Positions 32,966 through 41,390 of a DNA stretch of 64,000 nt are shown one piece after another (positions within the stretch are counted from its first letter, which is position 1; the number at the start of each line of letters is the position of its first letter). The notes under the pieces were generated by a model that saw only the letters and a program-made list of their open reading frames with translations, did no database searches and was not told the DNA's origin. The stretch is from contig JAEEIU010000045.1 in NCBI GenBank assembly GCA_016281495.1, forward strand, positions 1-64,000, in the 5' to 3' direction. The DNA comes from Treponema sp. (GTDB lineage: Bacteria > Spirochaetota > Spirochaetia > Treponematales > Treponemataceae). The translations under genes were made by a program, and so were the position numbers.

Positions 32966-34261
32966 ATGATTTCAGCATTAGCACAAGAATTAAACGACGT
33001 CCTTGCGGGGACTGCTGCCGGTGACCTGCTTTCTGATATGGGAAAAAGGCTCTATTTCCCTAAAGGCATTATTGCCCAGAGTGGAGAAGCTAAAAAGCTT
33101 GGTAAGACTGCCAACGCCACAATCGGCATGACCGTCATCAACGGCTCTCCCGTAACCCTGCAGTCAATTCAGGATCAGGTTCCAAGTTTCAGTTCTAGGG
33201 AGCTTGTAGCATATGCACCCACTGCCGGTAATCCTGATTTGCGCGCTTTGTGGAAAAATGCAATCATAAAGAAAAACCCGCGTCTTGAAAACATTCCAAT
33301 ATCCATGCCGGTTTTAGTTCCAGGCCTTACAGCAGGCATTTCATATCTTGCAGACCTTTTCCTGGATGAGTCAAAGGGGCTTGTTGCATCCGATCCATCA
33401 TGGGACAATTATGTTTTAATCGCATCTGCCAGAAGGAACGCTTCCTTTGTTCAGTTCCCCATGTTCAAGGACGGTAAGTTCAACATCGATGCACTTGAGG
33501 AAAAAATGAGCGAGGAGGCCAAATCCGGTTCTGTCCGCGTGCTCCTGAATTTCCCGCAGAATCCTTCAGGTTACAGTCCAACTACAGATGAGGTAAAGCG
33601 CCTTGTTGAATTCATCAAGGGTCTTGCCGACAAGGGTGTAAAGGTGATGGTGTGGTGCGATGATGCATATTTCGGCCTTGCCTATGAAAAAGAGATTGAG
33701 CGTCAGTCTCTGTTTGCATATCTTGCCGACCTGAGTCCCAACGTTCTTGCCGCAAAAATCGACGGTCCTACAAAAGAAGACTTTGCATGGGGATTCCGCT
33801 GCGGATTCATCACATTTGCAAGCAAGGGAATGACAGAGGAACAGTATGATGCTCTTGTGAAAAAGCTGATGGGAACAATCCGTTCTTCCGTTTCATGTTC
33901 TTCAACTCCACCGCAGAACATTTTGCTCAAGGCATTCCAGGATCCCAAGATTGAGGAACAAAAGGCCGCATATTTTAAGGTTCTTGAAAAACGCTATCAA
34001 ATCGTAAAGAATTTTGTCAATACACATAAAAGTGATGCCCTGTACGCTTTGCCGTTCAACTCGGGATACTTCATGTCATTCCATTTGAATTCAGTTGATG
34101 CCGAAGCATTGCGTAAAAAGCTTCTTGAAGAAAAGGGAATCGGAACCATTGCAATTGACAGCCAAACTTTGCGTATTGCATTCTCAAGCTTGGACGATGA
34201 CAAGATAGAGATGGTTTATTCTGCAATTTATGAGAGTGCTGATGAACTTGCGCGTGCTTAA
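32966..34261 (+). CDS. PLP-dependent aminotransferase, class I/II fold
   Basis: A 431-residue fold-type I enzyme. Visible: TAGNPDLRALW near the substrate site, PGLTAG before the cofactor phosphate loop, NFPQNPSGY (Asn facing the PLP ring), CDDAYFGL (Asp pairing with PLP nitrogen), a likely Schiff-base Lys in DGPTKEDFAWGFRCGF with the conserved Arg. The Lys context differs from the usual S-x-S-K, so substrate prediction is unsafe; amino acid transamination is likely. The downstream solute-binding lipoprotein overlaps it by 20 bases. Confidence 0.87.
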   Translation: MISALAQELNDVLAGTAAGDLLSDMGKRLYFPKGIIAQSGEAKKLGKTANATIGMTVINGSPVTLQSIQDQVPSFSSRELVAYAPTAGNPDLRALWKNAIIKKNPRLENIPISMPVLVPGLTAGISYLADLFLDESKGLVASDPSWDNYVLIASARRNASFVQFPMFKDGKFNIDALEEKMSEEAKSGSVRVLLNFPQNPSGYSPTTDEVKRLVEFIKGLADKGVKVMVWCDDAYFGLAYEKEIERQSLFAYLADLSPNVLAAKIDGPTKEDFAWGFRCGFITFASKGMTEEQYDALVKKLMGTIRSSVSCSSTPPQNILLKAFQDPKIEEQKAAYFKVLEKRYQIVKNFVNTHKSDALYALPFNSGYFMSFHLNSVDAEALRKKLLEEKGIGTIAIDSQTLRIAFSSLDDDKIEMVYSAIYESADELARA

Positions 34262-35513
34262 AAAGACGGGGCTGGTCCTTGCCCTTGCAGTTGTTGTATT
34301 CCTCAGCGGTTGTTCTGAAAAGGATTCAACTATTGTCATCTGGACTAACCGGCCGGAGTTCGCTTCCTATGCCGAGCTGTTCAATTCAACACATCAGGAT
34401 ATGAAGGCTGTGGTCGTATACAAGGAAAACCCTGCCGCCTCACTTCCTCCAGCTAAAAATGAAAAGCTGCCGGATTTGATTGTGGGACCATGGCTCAAGA
34501 CTCCTTCTGCAAAAAAGTATTATTCACCTTTGAACAAGATTTTTTCAGAGGAAGGCTTGGATAAATCGATTTTTTATCCCCAGCTCCTTGAATATGGCGT
34601 GGTTGATGAAAAACAATATCTTCTTCCTGTAAGCTATAATCTTCCCGCTATGGTATGCCTAAAGTCAAACGAGGACCTTTTGCCGGATCAGCATGTCCTT
34701 ACACTTGATGCAATAAAGGAATGTGCGGCAGAATTTAATTCAACAGATAAATATGGCGATTATTCAACAATTGGTTTTGCACCGTCATGGGATTATGATT
34801 TTGTTTATGAGGCCTCAAAAATCCTTGGGGCAGGCTACGAACAGGAAGACGACGGTTTTAAATGGAATGATTACGGCCTGAATGCCACAGTTGAATACAT
34901 GCGCAACTGGACGGAAGAAGTAAACCAGAGTACAACTCTTGAACAGAATTTCATGTTCAACTATCTTTACATGCCAAAGTACAGGTGGGTTTCTACGGAG
35001 AAATGCCTTTTGGCCTTTATGACAAGTGACGAGCTTTTTTCTTTGTCCAATGAGCTTTCCCAAAGCTTTACATTCAGATGGCTTATAACCGATGCGGAAA
35101 AATTCCCTGTTGAGGATGCCATTGTCACCATGGGAATGTATAAAAAATCAAAGAACAAGAAGCTTGCTCGAGAATTCCTCTATTGGTTCTATTCCACAGA
35201 GACTCAGCAGGCCCTGATTGAACGCAACGAAAAAATGAACCTGGATTCAAAGGCTTTTGGAATTGCAGGCGGTTTCTCATCACTAAAGGAAGTGAATATA
35301 AGTGTTTTCCCGAGCCATTACAGGGTGCTTTTGGAAAACCTTCCGACAGAAGAAAACATGGAGTTCGGCTCCCTTCTGCCAAACAGGTGGGCAAACATAA
35401 GGAATCAGGTTTTTATTCCATATTATTCAGAAAGGTGTGACACAACAGTCAACCCGGATGAATGTACTCCGCTTGAAGACCTTATAGCCAATTATAACCG
35501 TACGGCATGGTAA
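34242..35513 (+). CDS. extracellular solute-binding lipoprotein (ABC transporter type)
   Basis: A signal peptide with lipobox FLSGC (Cys about 22), then a two-lobe periplasmic-binding fold of about 400 residues: it opens STIVIWTNRPEFASYAELFN, as in family 1 sugar-binding proteins, with the hinge region YLLPVSYNLPAMV and a C-terminal MGMYKKSKNKKLAREFLYWF typical of these proteins. The ligand is unknown. No permease or ATPase genes are adjacent, so partners must lie elsewhere. It overlaps the aminotransferase end by 20 bases and depends on translational coupling. Confidence 0.8.
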   Translation: MNLRVLKKTGLVLALAVVVFLSGCSEKDSTIVIWTNRPEFASYAELFNSTHQDMKAVVVYKENPAASLPPAKNEKLPDLIVGPWLKTPSAKKYYSPLNKIFSEEGLDKSIFYPQLLEYGVVDEKQYLLPVSYNLPAMVCLKSNEDLLPDQHVLTLDAIKECAAEFNSTDKYGDYSTIGFAPSWDYDFVYEASKILGAGYEQEDDGFKWNDYGLNATVEYMRNWTEEVNQSTTLEQNFMFNYLYMPKYRWVSTEKCLLAFMTSDELFSLSNELSQSFTFRWLITDAEKFPVEDAIVTMGMYKKSKNKKLAREFLYWFYSTETQQALIERNEKMNLDSKAFGIAGGFSSLKEVNISVFPSHYRVLLENLPTEENMEFGSLLPNRWANIRNQVFIPYYSERCDTTVNPDECTPLEDLIANYNRTAW

Positions 35514-35594
35514 AATAAACCATGCACATTCGGAATTATCAACGTAATTCTTGTCTTGAGTTTTATTCAGATTTATGCTTGTCTCGTGCTTTTT

Positions 35595-35990
35595 TTATGC
35601 AGAGATGGAGAATACCTCGCCGGCTTCAGGCATTAAACCTGCAAGTCCGTAGGTTCCGTTTGAAGTTGAAAGCGTAACCACATCCTTGATCTGCCTCTGG
35701 TAGTTTACGATTCTTGATTCAAGATCTGCATCGCTTAAACCTGCGGCCTCATTTTCCAGTGGAACCTTCTGCTTCATTGTGATAAGGCGGTCTATAAGAG
35801 TATTGAGTATTCTGATTTTATCGACGGGAACACCTCTTTCGCCTTTTGGAGCCGGGGTACCGCGAACATGCTCAAACTGAGTATAGACAGCTACATTATT
35901 CTTTACGGGTACAATAATCCGCCCTGACGAAGTGGATGTGAAGAGCGTATTATATGTGTGTGCATTCAAGTTGATTTCTTTTGCGTACAT
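35595..35990 (-). CDS. conserved-looking protein of unknown function
   Basis: A 131-residue soluble protein without signal peptide or membrane segment. The first half is strand-like (INLNAHTYNTLFTSTSSGR), the second includes a predicted helix (DKIRILNTLIDRLITMKQK). ATG 35990 follows AGAGGTGATT; a TTG frame extending 54 bases upstream has no support. Family not recognised. It is 55 bases from the permease gene, in the same direction. Confidence 0.6.
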   Translation of the reverse strand: MYAKEINLNAHTYNTLFTSTSSGRIIVPVKNNVAVYTQFEHVRGTPAPKGERGVPVDKIRILNTLIDRLITMKQKVPLENEAAGLSDADLESRIVNYQRQIKDVVTLSTSNGTYGLAGLMPEAGEVFSISA

Positions 35991-36045
35991 AACAATCACC
36001 TCTCTATTTCCCCTATCGGAAAAAAAGAGGGGTGACTTTAGCAAA

Positions 36046-37398
36046 TTATGCCCAAAGGAGCCAGAGGACGATGGCCGCCGCCGCTGTTGTTAAGATTGTG
36101 AAGGGGACGCCTGCCTTTAGCCATTTGCCGAAGTTCATCGGATAGCCTTCCTTTTTGACTATGCCCATTGCAACCACGTTAGCGGATGCCCCAAACGGTG
36201 TCAGGTTGCCGCCAAGACAGCTTCCCACAAGCAGTGCGAACATGAAAAGCTCTCCGTTCATGCCCATGGTCTTTGCCATTGTGTCAGCAACCGGAAGCAT
36301 GGTGATGATGTAGGGCACGTTGTCCACAAAACCGCTTATGATGATTGAAACCACAAGGATGATGATGAATCCCAAAAGTTTTGAGCCACCTGTCAGACGC
36401 GAGAGGAAAAGGGCTAGGTCATTCAAAAGTCCTGCCGCTTCTATTGCGCCTATGACCACGAATATGCCGATGAGGAAAAAGATTGTCTCCCAGTCAAGTT
36501 CCTTTACTACCGTGCATGTATCCTTGAATGTCTTTTTCTGACACAGGAGGTACCACAAAAGCCCGATGATGCCCAGACCCAGGACAAGGAGTCCGCTCAG
36601 ATATCCAAAATCCGTGTGGATGAATGAAACGGCCGCAAGTCCCATAATCATCGCCAAAAGCAGGACAAAGGGGAACCATGAGATTACCGGTTCATTGTCT
36701 ACCTGAATCTTGTTTTTGCCTGCCTTTGCAAAGAAGAAATAGAAGAAAATGCATCCGGCAAGAAGACCTGTCTGTACGATAAAGAAAATTGAAAGCCTTC
36801 CGTTGTGGATGAAGAAGTCGTTGAAATTGTAGCCCGCATAGCTTGCAAAAATCATGGATGGCGGGTCTCCTACAAGGGTTGCGGTTCCTTCAAGATTGCT
36901 CATTACTGCAAGGCCTATCATGAACATCGTCGGGTTCATCTTGAGTTTCTTGCAGAGGGCCAGTGCGATTGGTGCCATGACAAGGACAGTGGCAACGTTT
37001 TCTACAAAGATTGAAATGATGCCTGTCATTGCAAGGATGGCGATTATGGCAAGACCCGTATTCTTGCTGTGCGATATGATGGAATCGGCGATTCGTGCAG
37101 GTACCTTGGAATAAATGAAGAGGGCGGCGATGATCATGCTGCCCAGGTAAATCATAAGTACGTTCCAGTTGATGATGTCACGGAAGCTGTGTACAAGTGA
37201 ATAAAGTCGTGCCTGAACCGAAGAGCTGGACGTGATAGCCTCAGGAAGTGCAAAAATGGCGTTGGGAAAAATGAATCCCAGTGCAATGACAAGAATTGCG
37301 GCGGCGGTGGTAAACAAAACCTTCCTGCTCTGAAATGCAATTACAAAAACATACATTAAAACGGCAATGGCCAGAATAATCCACTTTAGGTTAAGCAT
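36046..37398 (-). CDS. ArsB/CitM/SLC13-type ion permease
   Basis: An integral membrane protein of 450 residues with about 11-12 hydrophobic segments in two repeated halves. Each half has the ion-transporter superfamily signature: NLEGTATLVGDPPSMIF (about residues 165-181) and LGGNLTPFGASANVVAMG (about 400-417). Such carriers move arsenite, dicarboxylates, citrate or Na+/H+; the substrate cannot be assigned. The start ATG 37398 follows AAAGGAAAA; a frame extending 10 codons upstream has no ribosome site. Arsenic resistance genes are absent nearby, so arsB is not inferred. Confidence 0.85.
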   Translation of the reverse strand: MLNLKWIILAIAVLMYVFVIAFQSRKVLFTTAAAILVIALGFIFPNAIFALPEAITSSSSVQARLYSLVHSFRDIINWNVLMIYLGSMIIAALFIYSKVPARIADSIISHSKNTGLAIIAILAMTGIISIFVENVATVLVMAPIALALCKKLKMNPTMFMIGLAVMSNLEGTATLVGDPPSMIFASYAGYNFNDFFIHNGRLSIFFIVQTGLLAGCIFFYFFFAKAGKNKIQVDNEPVISWFPFVLLLAMIMGLAAVSFIHTDFGYLSGLLVLGLGIIGLLWYLLCQKKTFKDTCTVVKELDWETIFFLIGIFVVIGAIEAAGLLNDLALFLSRLTGGSKLLGFIIILVVSIIISGFVDNVPYIITMLPVADTMAKTMGMNGELFMFALLVGSCLGGNLTPFGASANVVAMGIVKKEGYPMNFGKWLKAGVPFTILTTAAAAIVLWLLWA

Positions 37399-37513
37399 CT
37401 TTTTTCCTTTAAAATGAGTTATACACAATGTAAAAGTTTAGGTGAAATTTGTCAAGGCGGAATGCCTCATACATTTACAGTGAGTCAATCCGCATTATCC
37501 CTATGCCTTGACA

Positions 37514-37735
37514 TTATGCCCTAACAGAAAGGTTTTCCTTAATCTGTATGACCTGCTCCAGTGGGAGACCTATGCATCTGGCAACCTTTTCAGGAGAGTC
37601 TCCTTCCCGTAAAAGGTTTTCTGCACTTTCCAGGGCTTTTTGAGAGGCTCCGTCTATTTTTCCTTCCTCATAGGAAATGTCTTTTTCTTCGTCTATTGTC
37701 TGCTGCCATGTCATGTACTGCTTCCTCCACATCAT
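37514..37735 (-). pseudogene. C-terminal fragment of a second Rpn-type nuclease gene
   Basis: The 73 codons end LREGDSPEKVARCIGLPLEQ then VIQIKENLSVRA, nearly identical to the end of the complete gene just upstream (37821-38720). The frame stays open upstream to about 37840 without a start, encoding a basic helix-rich stretch, so it is the tail of a family member whose N-terminal nuclease domain has been lost. It is probably a product of tandem duplication or recombination. Confidence 0.75.
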
Positions 37736-37820
37736 GTTTTTCTTGGCGAAGCGAACCTTCTTTTCCAGCGATTTTGTCAGGTCACTGCCGGCTTTTTTAA
37801 TCTTCCCTAAAAGGTTTCCC

Positions 37821-38720
37821 CTATGCCTTAACAGATAGATTTTCTTTAATTTGCATGACCTGCTCCAGTGGAAGGCCTATGCAGCGGGCAACTTTTTCTG
37901 GGGAATCTCCTTCCCTAAGAAAGTTTTCTGCGTCTTCCAGGGCTTTTTGAGTGGCTCCGTCTGCTAGGCCATCTATGTAACCATCTTCTCGGACATTCTG
38001 TTTGAATAGTTCTTCATCAAATTCGGTTAATACCATTTCGATAACCTCCGATTTCTGCTGTGAAAAAAATCCTTCCAAAAGGTTTTCTTCTATGGCTTCA
38101 TTTACAGCCTTGTTTATTGAGTCCAGTTCATCCATTCCATTTTTTGAGTTTTCCCGTACTTTTGCAATGAACTTAATATAATCATACAATGGTTTGCACT
38201 TTTTTTGAAGTCCTTTATTACGGTTTTCATTGATATTCTTGACATAAGCAGTCCATTCATAGGCTCCACTTTTATCAGGATGAATGAAAGAATCTGAAAG
38301 TTTCAGTTCAAAATCTTCTGGTTTGTTTGACGGACCATTGTATAGAACAATGAATTTTGGGGTTGGAATTTTGATTTTGGTGTTCCGATTCTGATCCTTT
38401 TTGTTTGTACTTAAGTATTCGTTGTATAATTGAGAAAAATACAGGAATCCACGTAACGGCATGTTCCAGTTATGGCTGGATTGTTGTTCCAAAAGGACCA
38501 TCTGGTCATCAATTAAAAACGAAACATCATTATGCATCGTTATGTAAATGACGTTTTCAATCGTGTTGAGTTCCAGGTCGTCCGGGTTGCTATAGTTTGT
38601 TCCATTGAGTGCATTGTAAAGGTCAAGCCGCCACCGCTTGCTTTCCTCCGTGTCGCGTCCAAATACTGCCTTGAACAGCCTGTCCTTGTATTCCCGCTGA
38701 GGTTTGATTGTCATGTCCAT
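37821..38720 (-). CDS. Rpn-family recombination-promoting nuclease / PD-(D/E)XK transposase-like protein
   Basis: A 299-residue member of the Rpn/YhgA-like family common in many copies in treponemes. It starts MDMTIKPQREYKDRLFKAVFGRD at ATG 38720 behind GGAG; an open frame further upstream crosses the divergent promoter region and is rejected. The PD-(D/E)XK core is seen as DVSFLIDDQMVLLEQQSSHN (Asp, Glu-x-Gln, about residues 68-87), followed by a conserved PKFIVLYNG strand. The C-terminus carries a helical motif shared with the broken copy downstream. A DNA endonuclease activity is expected from the family. Confidence 0.85.
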   Translation of the reverse strand: MDMTIKPQREYKDRLFKAVFGRDTEESKRWRLDLYNALNGTNYSNPDDLELNTIENVIYITMHNDVSFLIDDQMVLLEQQSSHNWNMPLRGFLYFSQLYNEYLSTNKKDQNRNTKIKIPTPKFIVLYNGPSNKPEDFELKLSDSFIHPDKSGAYEWTAYVKNINENRNKGLQKKCKPLYDYIKFIAKVRENSKNGMDELDSINKAVNEAIEENLLEGFFSQQKSEVIEMVLTEFDEELFKQNVREDGYIDGLADGATQKALEDAENFLREGDSPEKVARCIGLPLEQVMQIKENLSVKA

Positions 38721-38866
38721 TTTAATACTCCTTTGTTTTGCTTTTGGGGCAACAATTCCCCCCAGAAATATTACTGGCACCAGAAGTGGCGTTTTTAACA
38801 ATAATTCGCAAAAAAAGTTGGAAAAAAGGGGGATGAAAAACATTTTTAAGGTAAAGTTCAGAAATC

Positions 38867-38895
38867 TTGACCAAGTGCTCTTTTTTTTGTATAGT
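38867..38895 (+). promoter_or_regulatory. promoter of the first outer-membrane barrel gene
   Basis: TTGACC (38867-38872), 17-base spacer containing a T8 run, TATAGT (38890-38895). The leader is about 25 bases with AAGGAG, so this gene is of the ordinary, leadered type. Confidence 0.75.
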
Positions 38896-38925
38896 GATAG
38901 GGATTTTTTAAATCAAGGAGTTACT

Positions 38926-40017
38926 ATGAAGAAAGTTAACAAACTTTTGGCCGCAGGTGCAGTTCTTGCATTTGCCGTGATGGGTTCTGTTTTTGCAGAA
39001 GGTGATTTTACATTTGAGAACGAGCTTTCAACAAGTACGTACAAATTTGGGAACGGCTATGACGACAACAATCGTTTTCCTTATTTCGAAGAGCGCATGC
39101 AGGTTGAATACGAAAGCGAGAAGGTTGATGTAAATGCAGATTTTTCACTCGAGATAAATGGCCGAAATTATGACGGTGTTAATGGTAAAGAGACTGTTAT
39201 TAACTTATATGATGTTAATGGAAATGACAGTTTTGTAAAATTCAGACCAATAGATGCACTGCAGCTTTCTGTTGCGTACTATTGGGGTGCTGAAAAAGCT
39301 GCCGGTTCTTATTTGCCTGTATTGGGTTACTATACCTCATATAATCCTTTGGGAAGATACACAGGTAATTTTGGACTTTTGTTTAAGCCGATGGAAGGCC
39401 TTTCTATTGGCGCAGGAATTGATACTGGTTATCTTTTCCAGAACAGATATGAAAATACCTATAAGAACCTTAAATTGAATTTTGGAGCAGAATATGAAGT
39501 TGAGGACATTGGTTCATTTGCAGTAACATTCAACAATGTTGCAAATCATTTTGGATTTGGTGCTTTTGCAAAGATTTCTGCCGTTCAGGCTATGGACATC
39601 TATGCAGGATTGGCTTATCAAAAGGACAGAAATGAAAATTTCTATAGCATTAATGGAAAACTCTTCTTTAACGCTGGTCTTGAATTAAAGAATACCGAAA
39701 AATTCTCTCTGGCAGCAGAACTTATTACTAATTTCTTTACAGAAGCAGATGACACTTATGATTTGCATGCTGGATTGAGGGCTGGATATGATGTTAATGA
39801 GAACTTTAACATAGGTGCAAAAACCCGTATGTGGTTTGACTTTGTAGACAGTCGAAACAATGAGTATATTGATTATCGTAACAAGTCTAATTTTATGATT
39901 ATTCCTGAAGTAACTTATAAACTTGGAAATAACACTTTCAAGGCTGGATTTAGTATGTCATTTAGCGACGACATTTTCTGGGGAACCATCCCACTGTCAT
40001 GGAAGTATTCATTCTAA
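38926..40017 (+). CDS. outer-membrane beta-barrel protein, paralogue 1
   Basis: A signal peptide (MKKVNKLLAAGAVLAFAVMG then SVFAE, cleavage after about residue 24), then about 340 residues of alternating short strands and turns with many Tyr/Phe/Asn, ending in WKYSF. A terminal Phe is the usual beta-signal for BAM insertion. A paralogue (41391-42548) shares the KFRPIDALQL/KFRPIDMLQL, EKAAGSY and FGLLFKPMEGLSIG patterns. Pore or adhesin function unknown. A strong promoter and a terminator (40052-40101) bracket the gene, so it is likely well expressed. Confidence 0.82.
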   Translation: MKKVNKLLAAGAVLAFAVMGSVFAEGDFTFENELSTSTYKFGNGYDDNNRFPYFEERMQVEYESEKVDVNADFSLEINGRNYDGVNGKETVINLYDVNGNDSFVKFRPIDALQLSVAYYWGAEKAAGSYLPVLGYYTSYNPLGRYTGNFGLLFKPMEGLSIGAGIDTGYLFQNRYENTYKNLKLNFGAEYEVEDIGSFAVTFNNVANHFGFGAFAKISAVQAMDIYAGLAYQKDRNENFYSINGKLFFNAGLELKNTEKFSLAAELITNFFTEADDTYDLHAGLRAGYDVNENFNIGAKTRMWFDFVDSRNNEYIDYRNKSNFMIIPEVTYKLGNNTFKAGFSMSFSDDIFWGTIPLSWKYSF

Positions 40018-40051
40018 TTTGTAATTCATAAGAATTCATACCTAGTTTAAC

Positions 40052-40101
40052 AAGCGGATTTGTTTGGTATAAAGTTTGCCATTCAAGTCCGCTTTTTTTT
40101 T
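40052..40101 (+). terminator. rho-independent terminator after barrel protein 1
   Basis: AAGCGGATTTG (40052-40062) pairs with CAAGTCCGCTT (40084-40094), one G-U, followed by a long T run. Confidence 0.85.
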
Positions 40102-40148
40102 GTGTATTGCAACTTTTTTTTCTAATTTAGAATTTTGATTTGATTGTC

Positions 40149-40177
40149 TTGACCCATGTTTTTATTTCCTGTAGAAT
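40149..40177 (+). promoter_or_regulatory. promoter of lipoprotein gene 40252
   Basis: TTGACC (40149-40154), 17-base spacer, TAGAAT (40172-40177). The leader is about 68 bases. It resembles the promoters at 38867 and 41294 in sequence, with T-rich spacer and CCTG before the -10. Confidence 0.65.
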
Positions 40178-40251
40178 GATTTTAACGGTGAAGTGAAAGC
40201 AATCACTTATTGTATTAACAGAAAAAGTTTGATAAAAAAAGGGGTAAAAAA

Positions 40252-40680
40252 ATGAAAAAGTTTATCAAATGTCTTATGGTATTGGTCTTGTCCCTGTGTT
40301 TCTTTGGGTGCAAGAATGATTTTTTTGACGCTACAATTAGTGGAGTATGTTATACCAGCCAAAATCCATATGGATTGCATTTTGAAGATCTTGAACAAGT
40401 GTCTGATATTCAAAACGGAGTAAACTATTATCTTGTTGCCGATTTTAACCAGCCAAATATGGATGCTGTAAAACTCATTTTACGATACTATTCTAACGGT
40501 ACAGTAAGAGAATCTCAATATACTATGACACCAGAATATGAACAGCAAATAACATGGTGGTCCAACGTGCATTGGGATGTTGGTTCTTACGAATATAATA
40601 AGGAATTAACTTTTTATCTTGAGGATGGAAACGGAAATCGCAGCAATCCTTACACCTTGCATGTTAATTTATGGCCTTAA
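40252..40680 (+). CDS. small lipoprotein of unknown function
   Basis: A 142-residue protein with a signal peptide and lipobox FFGC (Cys about 20), then a single predicted beta-rich domain. A CARDB/Ig-like fold is possible from the pattern GVNYYLVADFNQPNMDAV and a final LEDGNGNRSNPYTLHVNL, but this is not certain. AGGGG precedes ATG 40252. It is placed between the two barrel protein genes. Confidence 0.75.
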   Translation: MKKFIKCLMVLVLSLCFFGCKNDFFDATISGVCYTSQNPYGLHFEDLEQVSDIQNGVNYYLVADFNQPNMDAVKLILRYYSNGTVRESQYTMTPEYEQQITWWSNVHWDVGSYEYNKELTFYLEDGNGNRSNPYTLHVNLWP

Positions 40681-40768
40681 GCGGTTACGGACACTTCATC
40701 GTTTAACATTCAAATCCGTTTGTTTTATCAAATTATAACAAGTCATATTTAAATATTGGAGCTTTATT

Positions 40769-41215
40769 ATGAAAACGTTTAAAGAATGCATTAAAAGTAT
40801 TTGCTTTGTTTTTTGTATGTGCATGGTTTTTTCCCTGCATTTCATTTCCTGTAGTTCAAATTCAAAGGACGGTTTTACAGAGTACACGCTGGACGGTGAT
40901 TTAAGCTGGCTTGAAGGTGAATGGGAACTTGTCAAATGGGAAGTTGATGATCATGGAAATGTTGTTGACAGGACGACTACTTATGAATATGAGCGTCTGA
41001 TCATTGCCGGAGGAACCAGGGATTCTGTCCTGAGGGATGAAACAAAGTCACCTGGAAAAGATGCTTCGGGATACGATTTTACCGTTGAATCTTATCTTTT
41101 TGCGACCAATGCAATTTCAAACAAAGTCAATGGTGCAAAAAATGAGATTAAGCATGTCCGTGAGTATGCCATGGATCCTGAAGTAGTTTTCCATTATATC
41201 TACAGAAAAAAATAA
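40769..41215 (+). CDS. small lipoprotein of unknown function
   Basis: A 148-residue protein with a long hydrophobic signal and lipobox FISC (Cys about 28). The mature part begins with a lipocalin-like opening (LSWLEGEWELVKWEVDDHGN), typical of proteins that measure out an eight-strand barrel, although the chain is short. TGGAGC precedes ATG 40769. It may be co-transcribed with the previous lipoprotein (88-base gap with only a weak hairpin). Confidence 0.72.
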   Translation: MKTFKECIKSICFVFCMCMVFSLHFISCSSNSKDGFTEYTLDGDLSWLEGEWELVKWEVDDHGNVVDRTTTYEYERLIIAGGTRDSVLRDETKSPGKDASGYDFTVESYLFATNAISNKVNGAKNEIKHVREYAMDPEVVFHYIYRKK

Positions 41216-41225
41216 TAAGAATTCA

Positions 41226-41265
41226 GAATTATGAATTATGAATTATGAATTATGAATTATGAATT
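41226..41265. repeat. tandem heptamer ATGAATT (five copies)
   Basis: GAATT followed by five perfect ATGAATT units, ending in ACC. It lies directly upstream of the promoter of barrel protein 2. Partial copies occur at 5968, 16001, 17136 and 45870. Confidence 0.85.
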
Positions 41266-41293
41266 ACCTCCCCCGTGTGGCAAAACAGAAATA

Positions 41294-41323
41294 TTGACGT
41301 ACTCCCTGTTTTTCCTGTATAGT
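41294..41323 (+). promoter_or_regulatory. promoter of the second outer-membrane barrel gene
   Basis: TTGACG (41294-41299), 18-base spacer, TATAGT (41318-41323). Same style as 38867 and 40149. A GGAG site precedes ATG 41391. Confidence 0.7.
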
Positions 41324-41390
41324 TGATTTATTTCCTGTGAAATAGCAGCAAGAGAAAATGACACAGGATAAGTGTCAAAATGGAGTTAAT

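Noticed and set aside
36046-37398. Arsenite pump arsB
   Set aside because: The fold class fits, but no ars genes are near and the superfamily covers many substrates.
37514-38720. Insertion sequence transposase
   Set aside because: The Rpn/PD-(D/E)XK gene has no terminal inverted repeats or target duplication that I can find around it.
40684-40722. Terminator after lipoprotein 40252
   Set aside because: Only about 5 bp of weak ACGGA/TCCGT pairing with a long loop and an interrupted T run.
41226-41265. Tandem repeats as a CRISPR array
   Set aside because: Units are 7 bases with no spacers and no cas genes are near.
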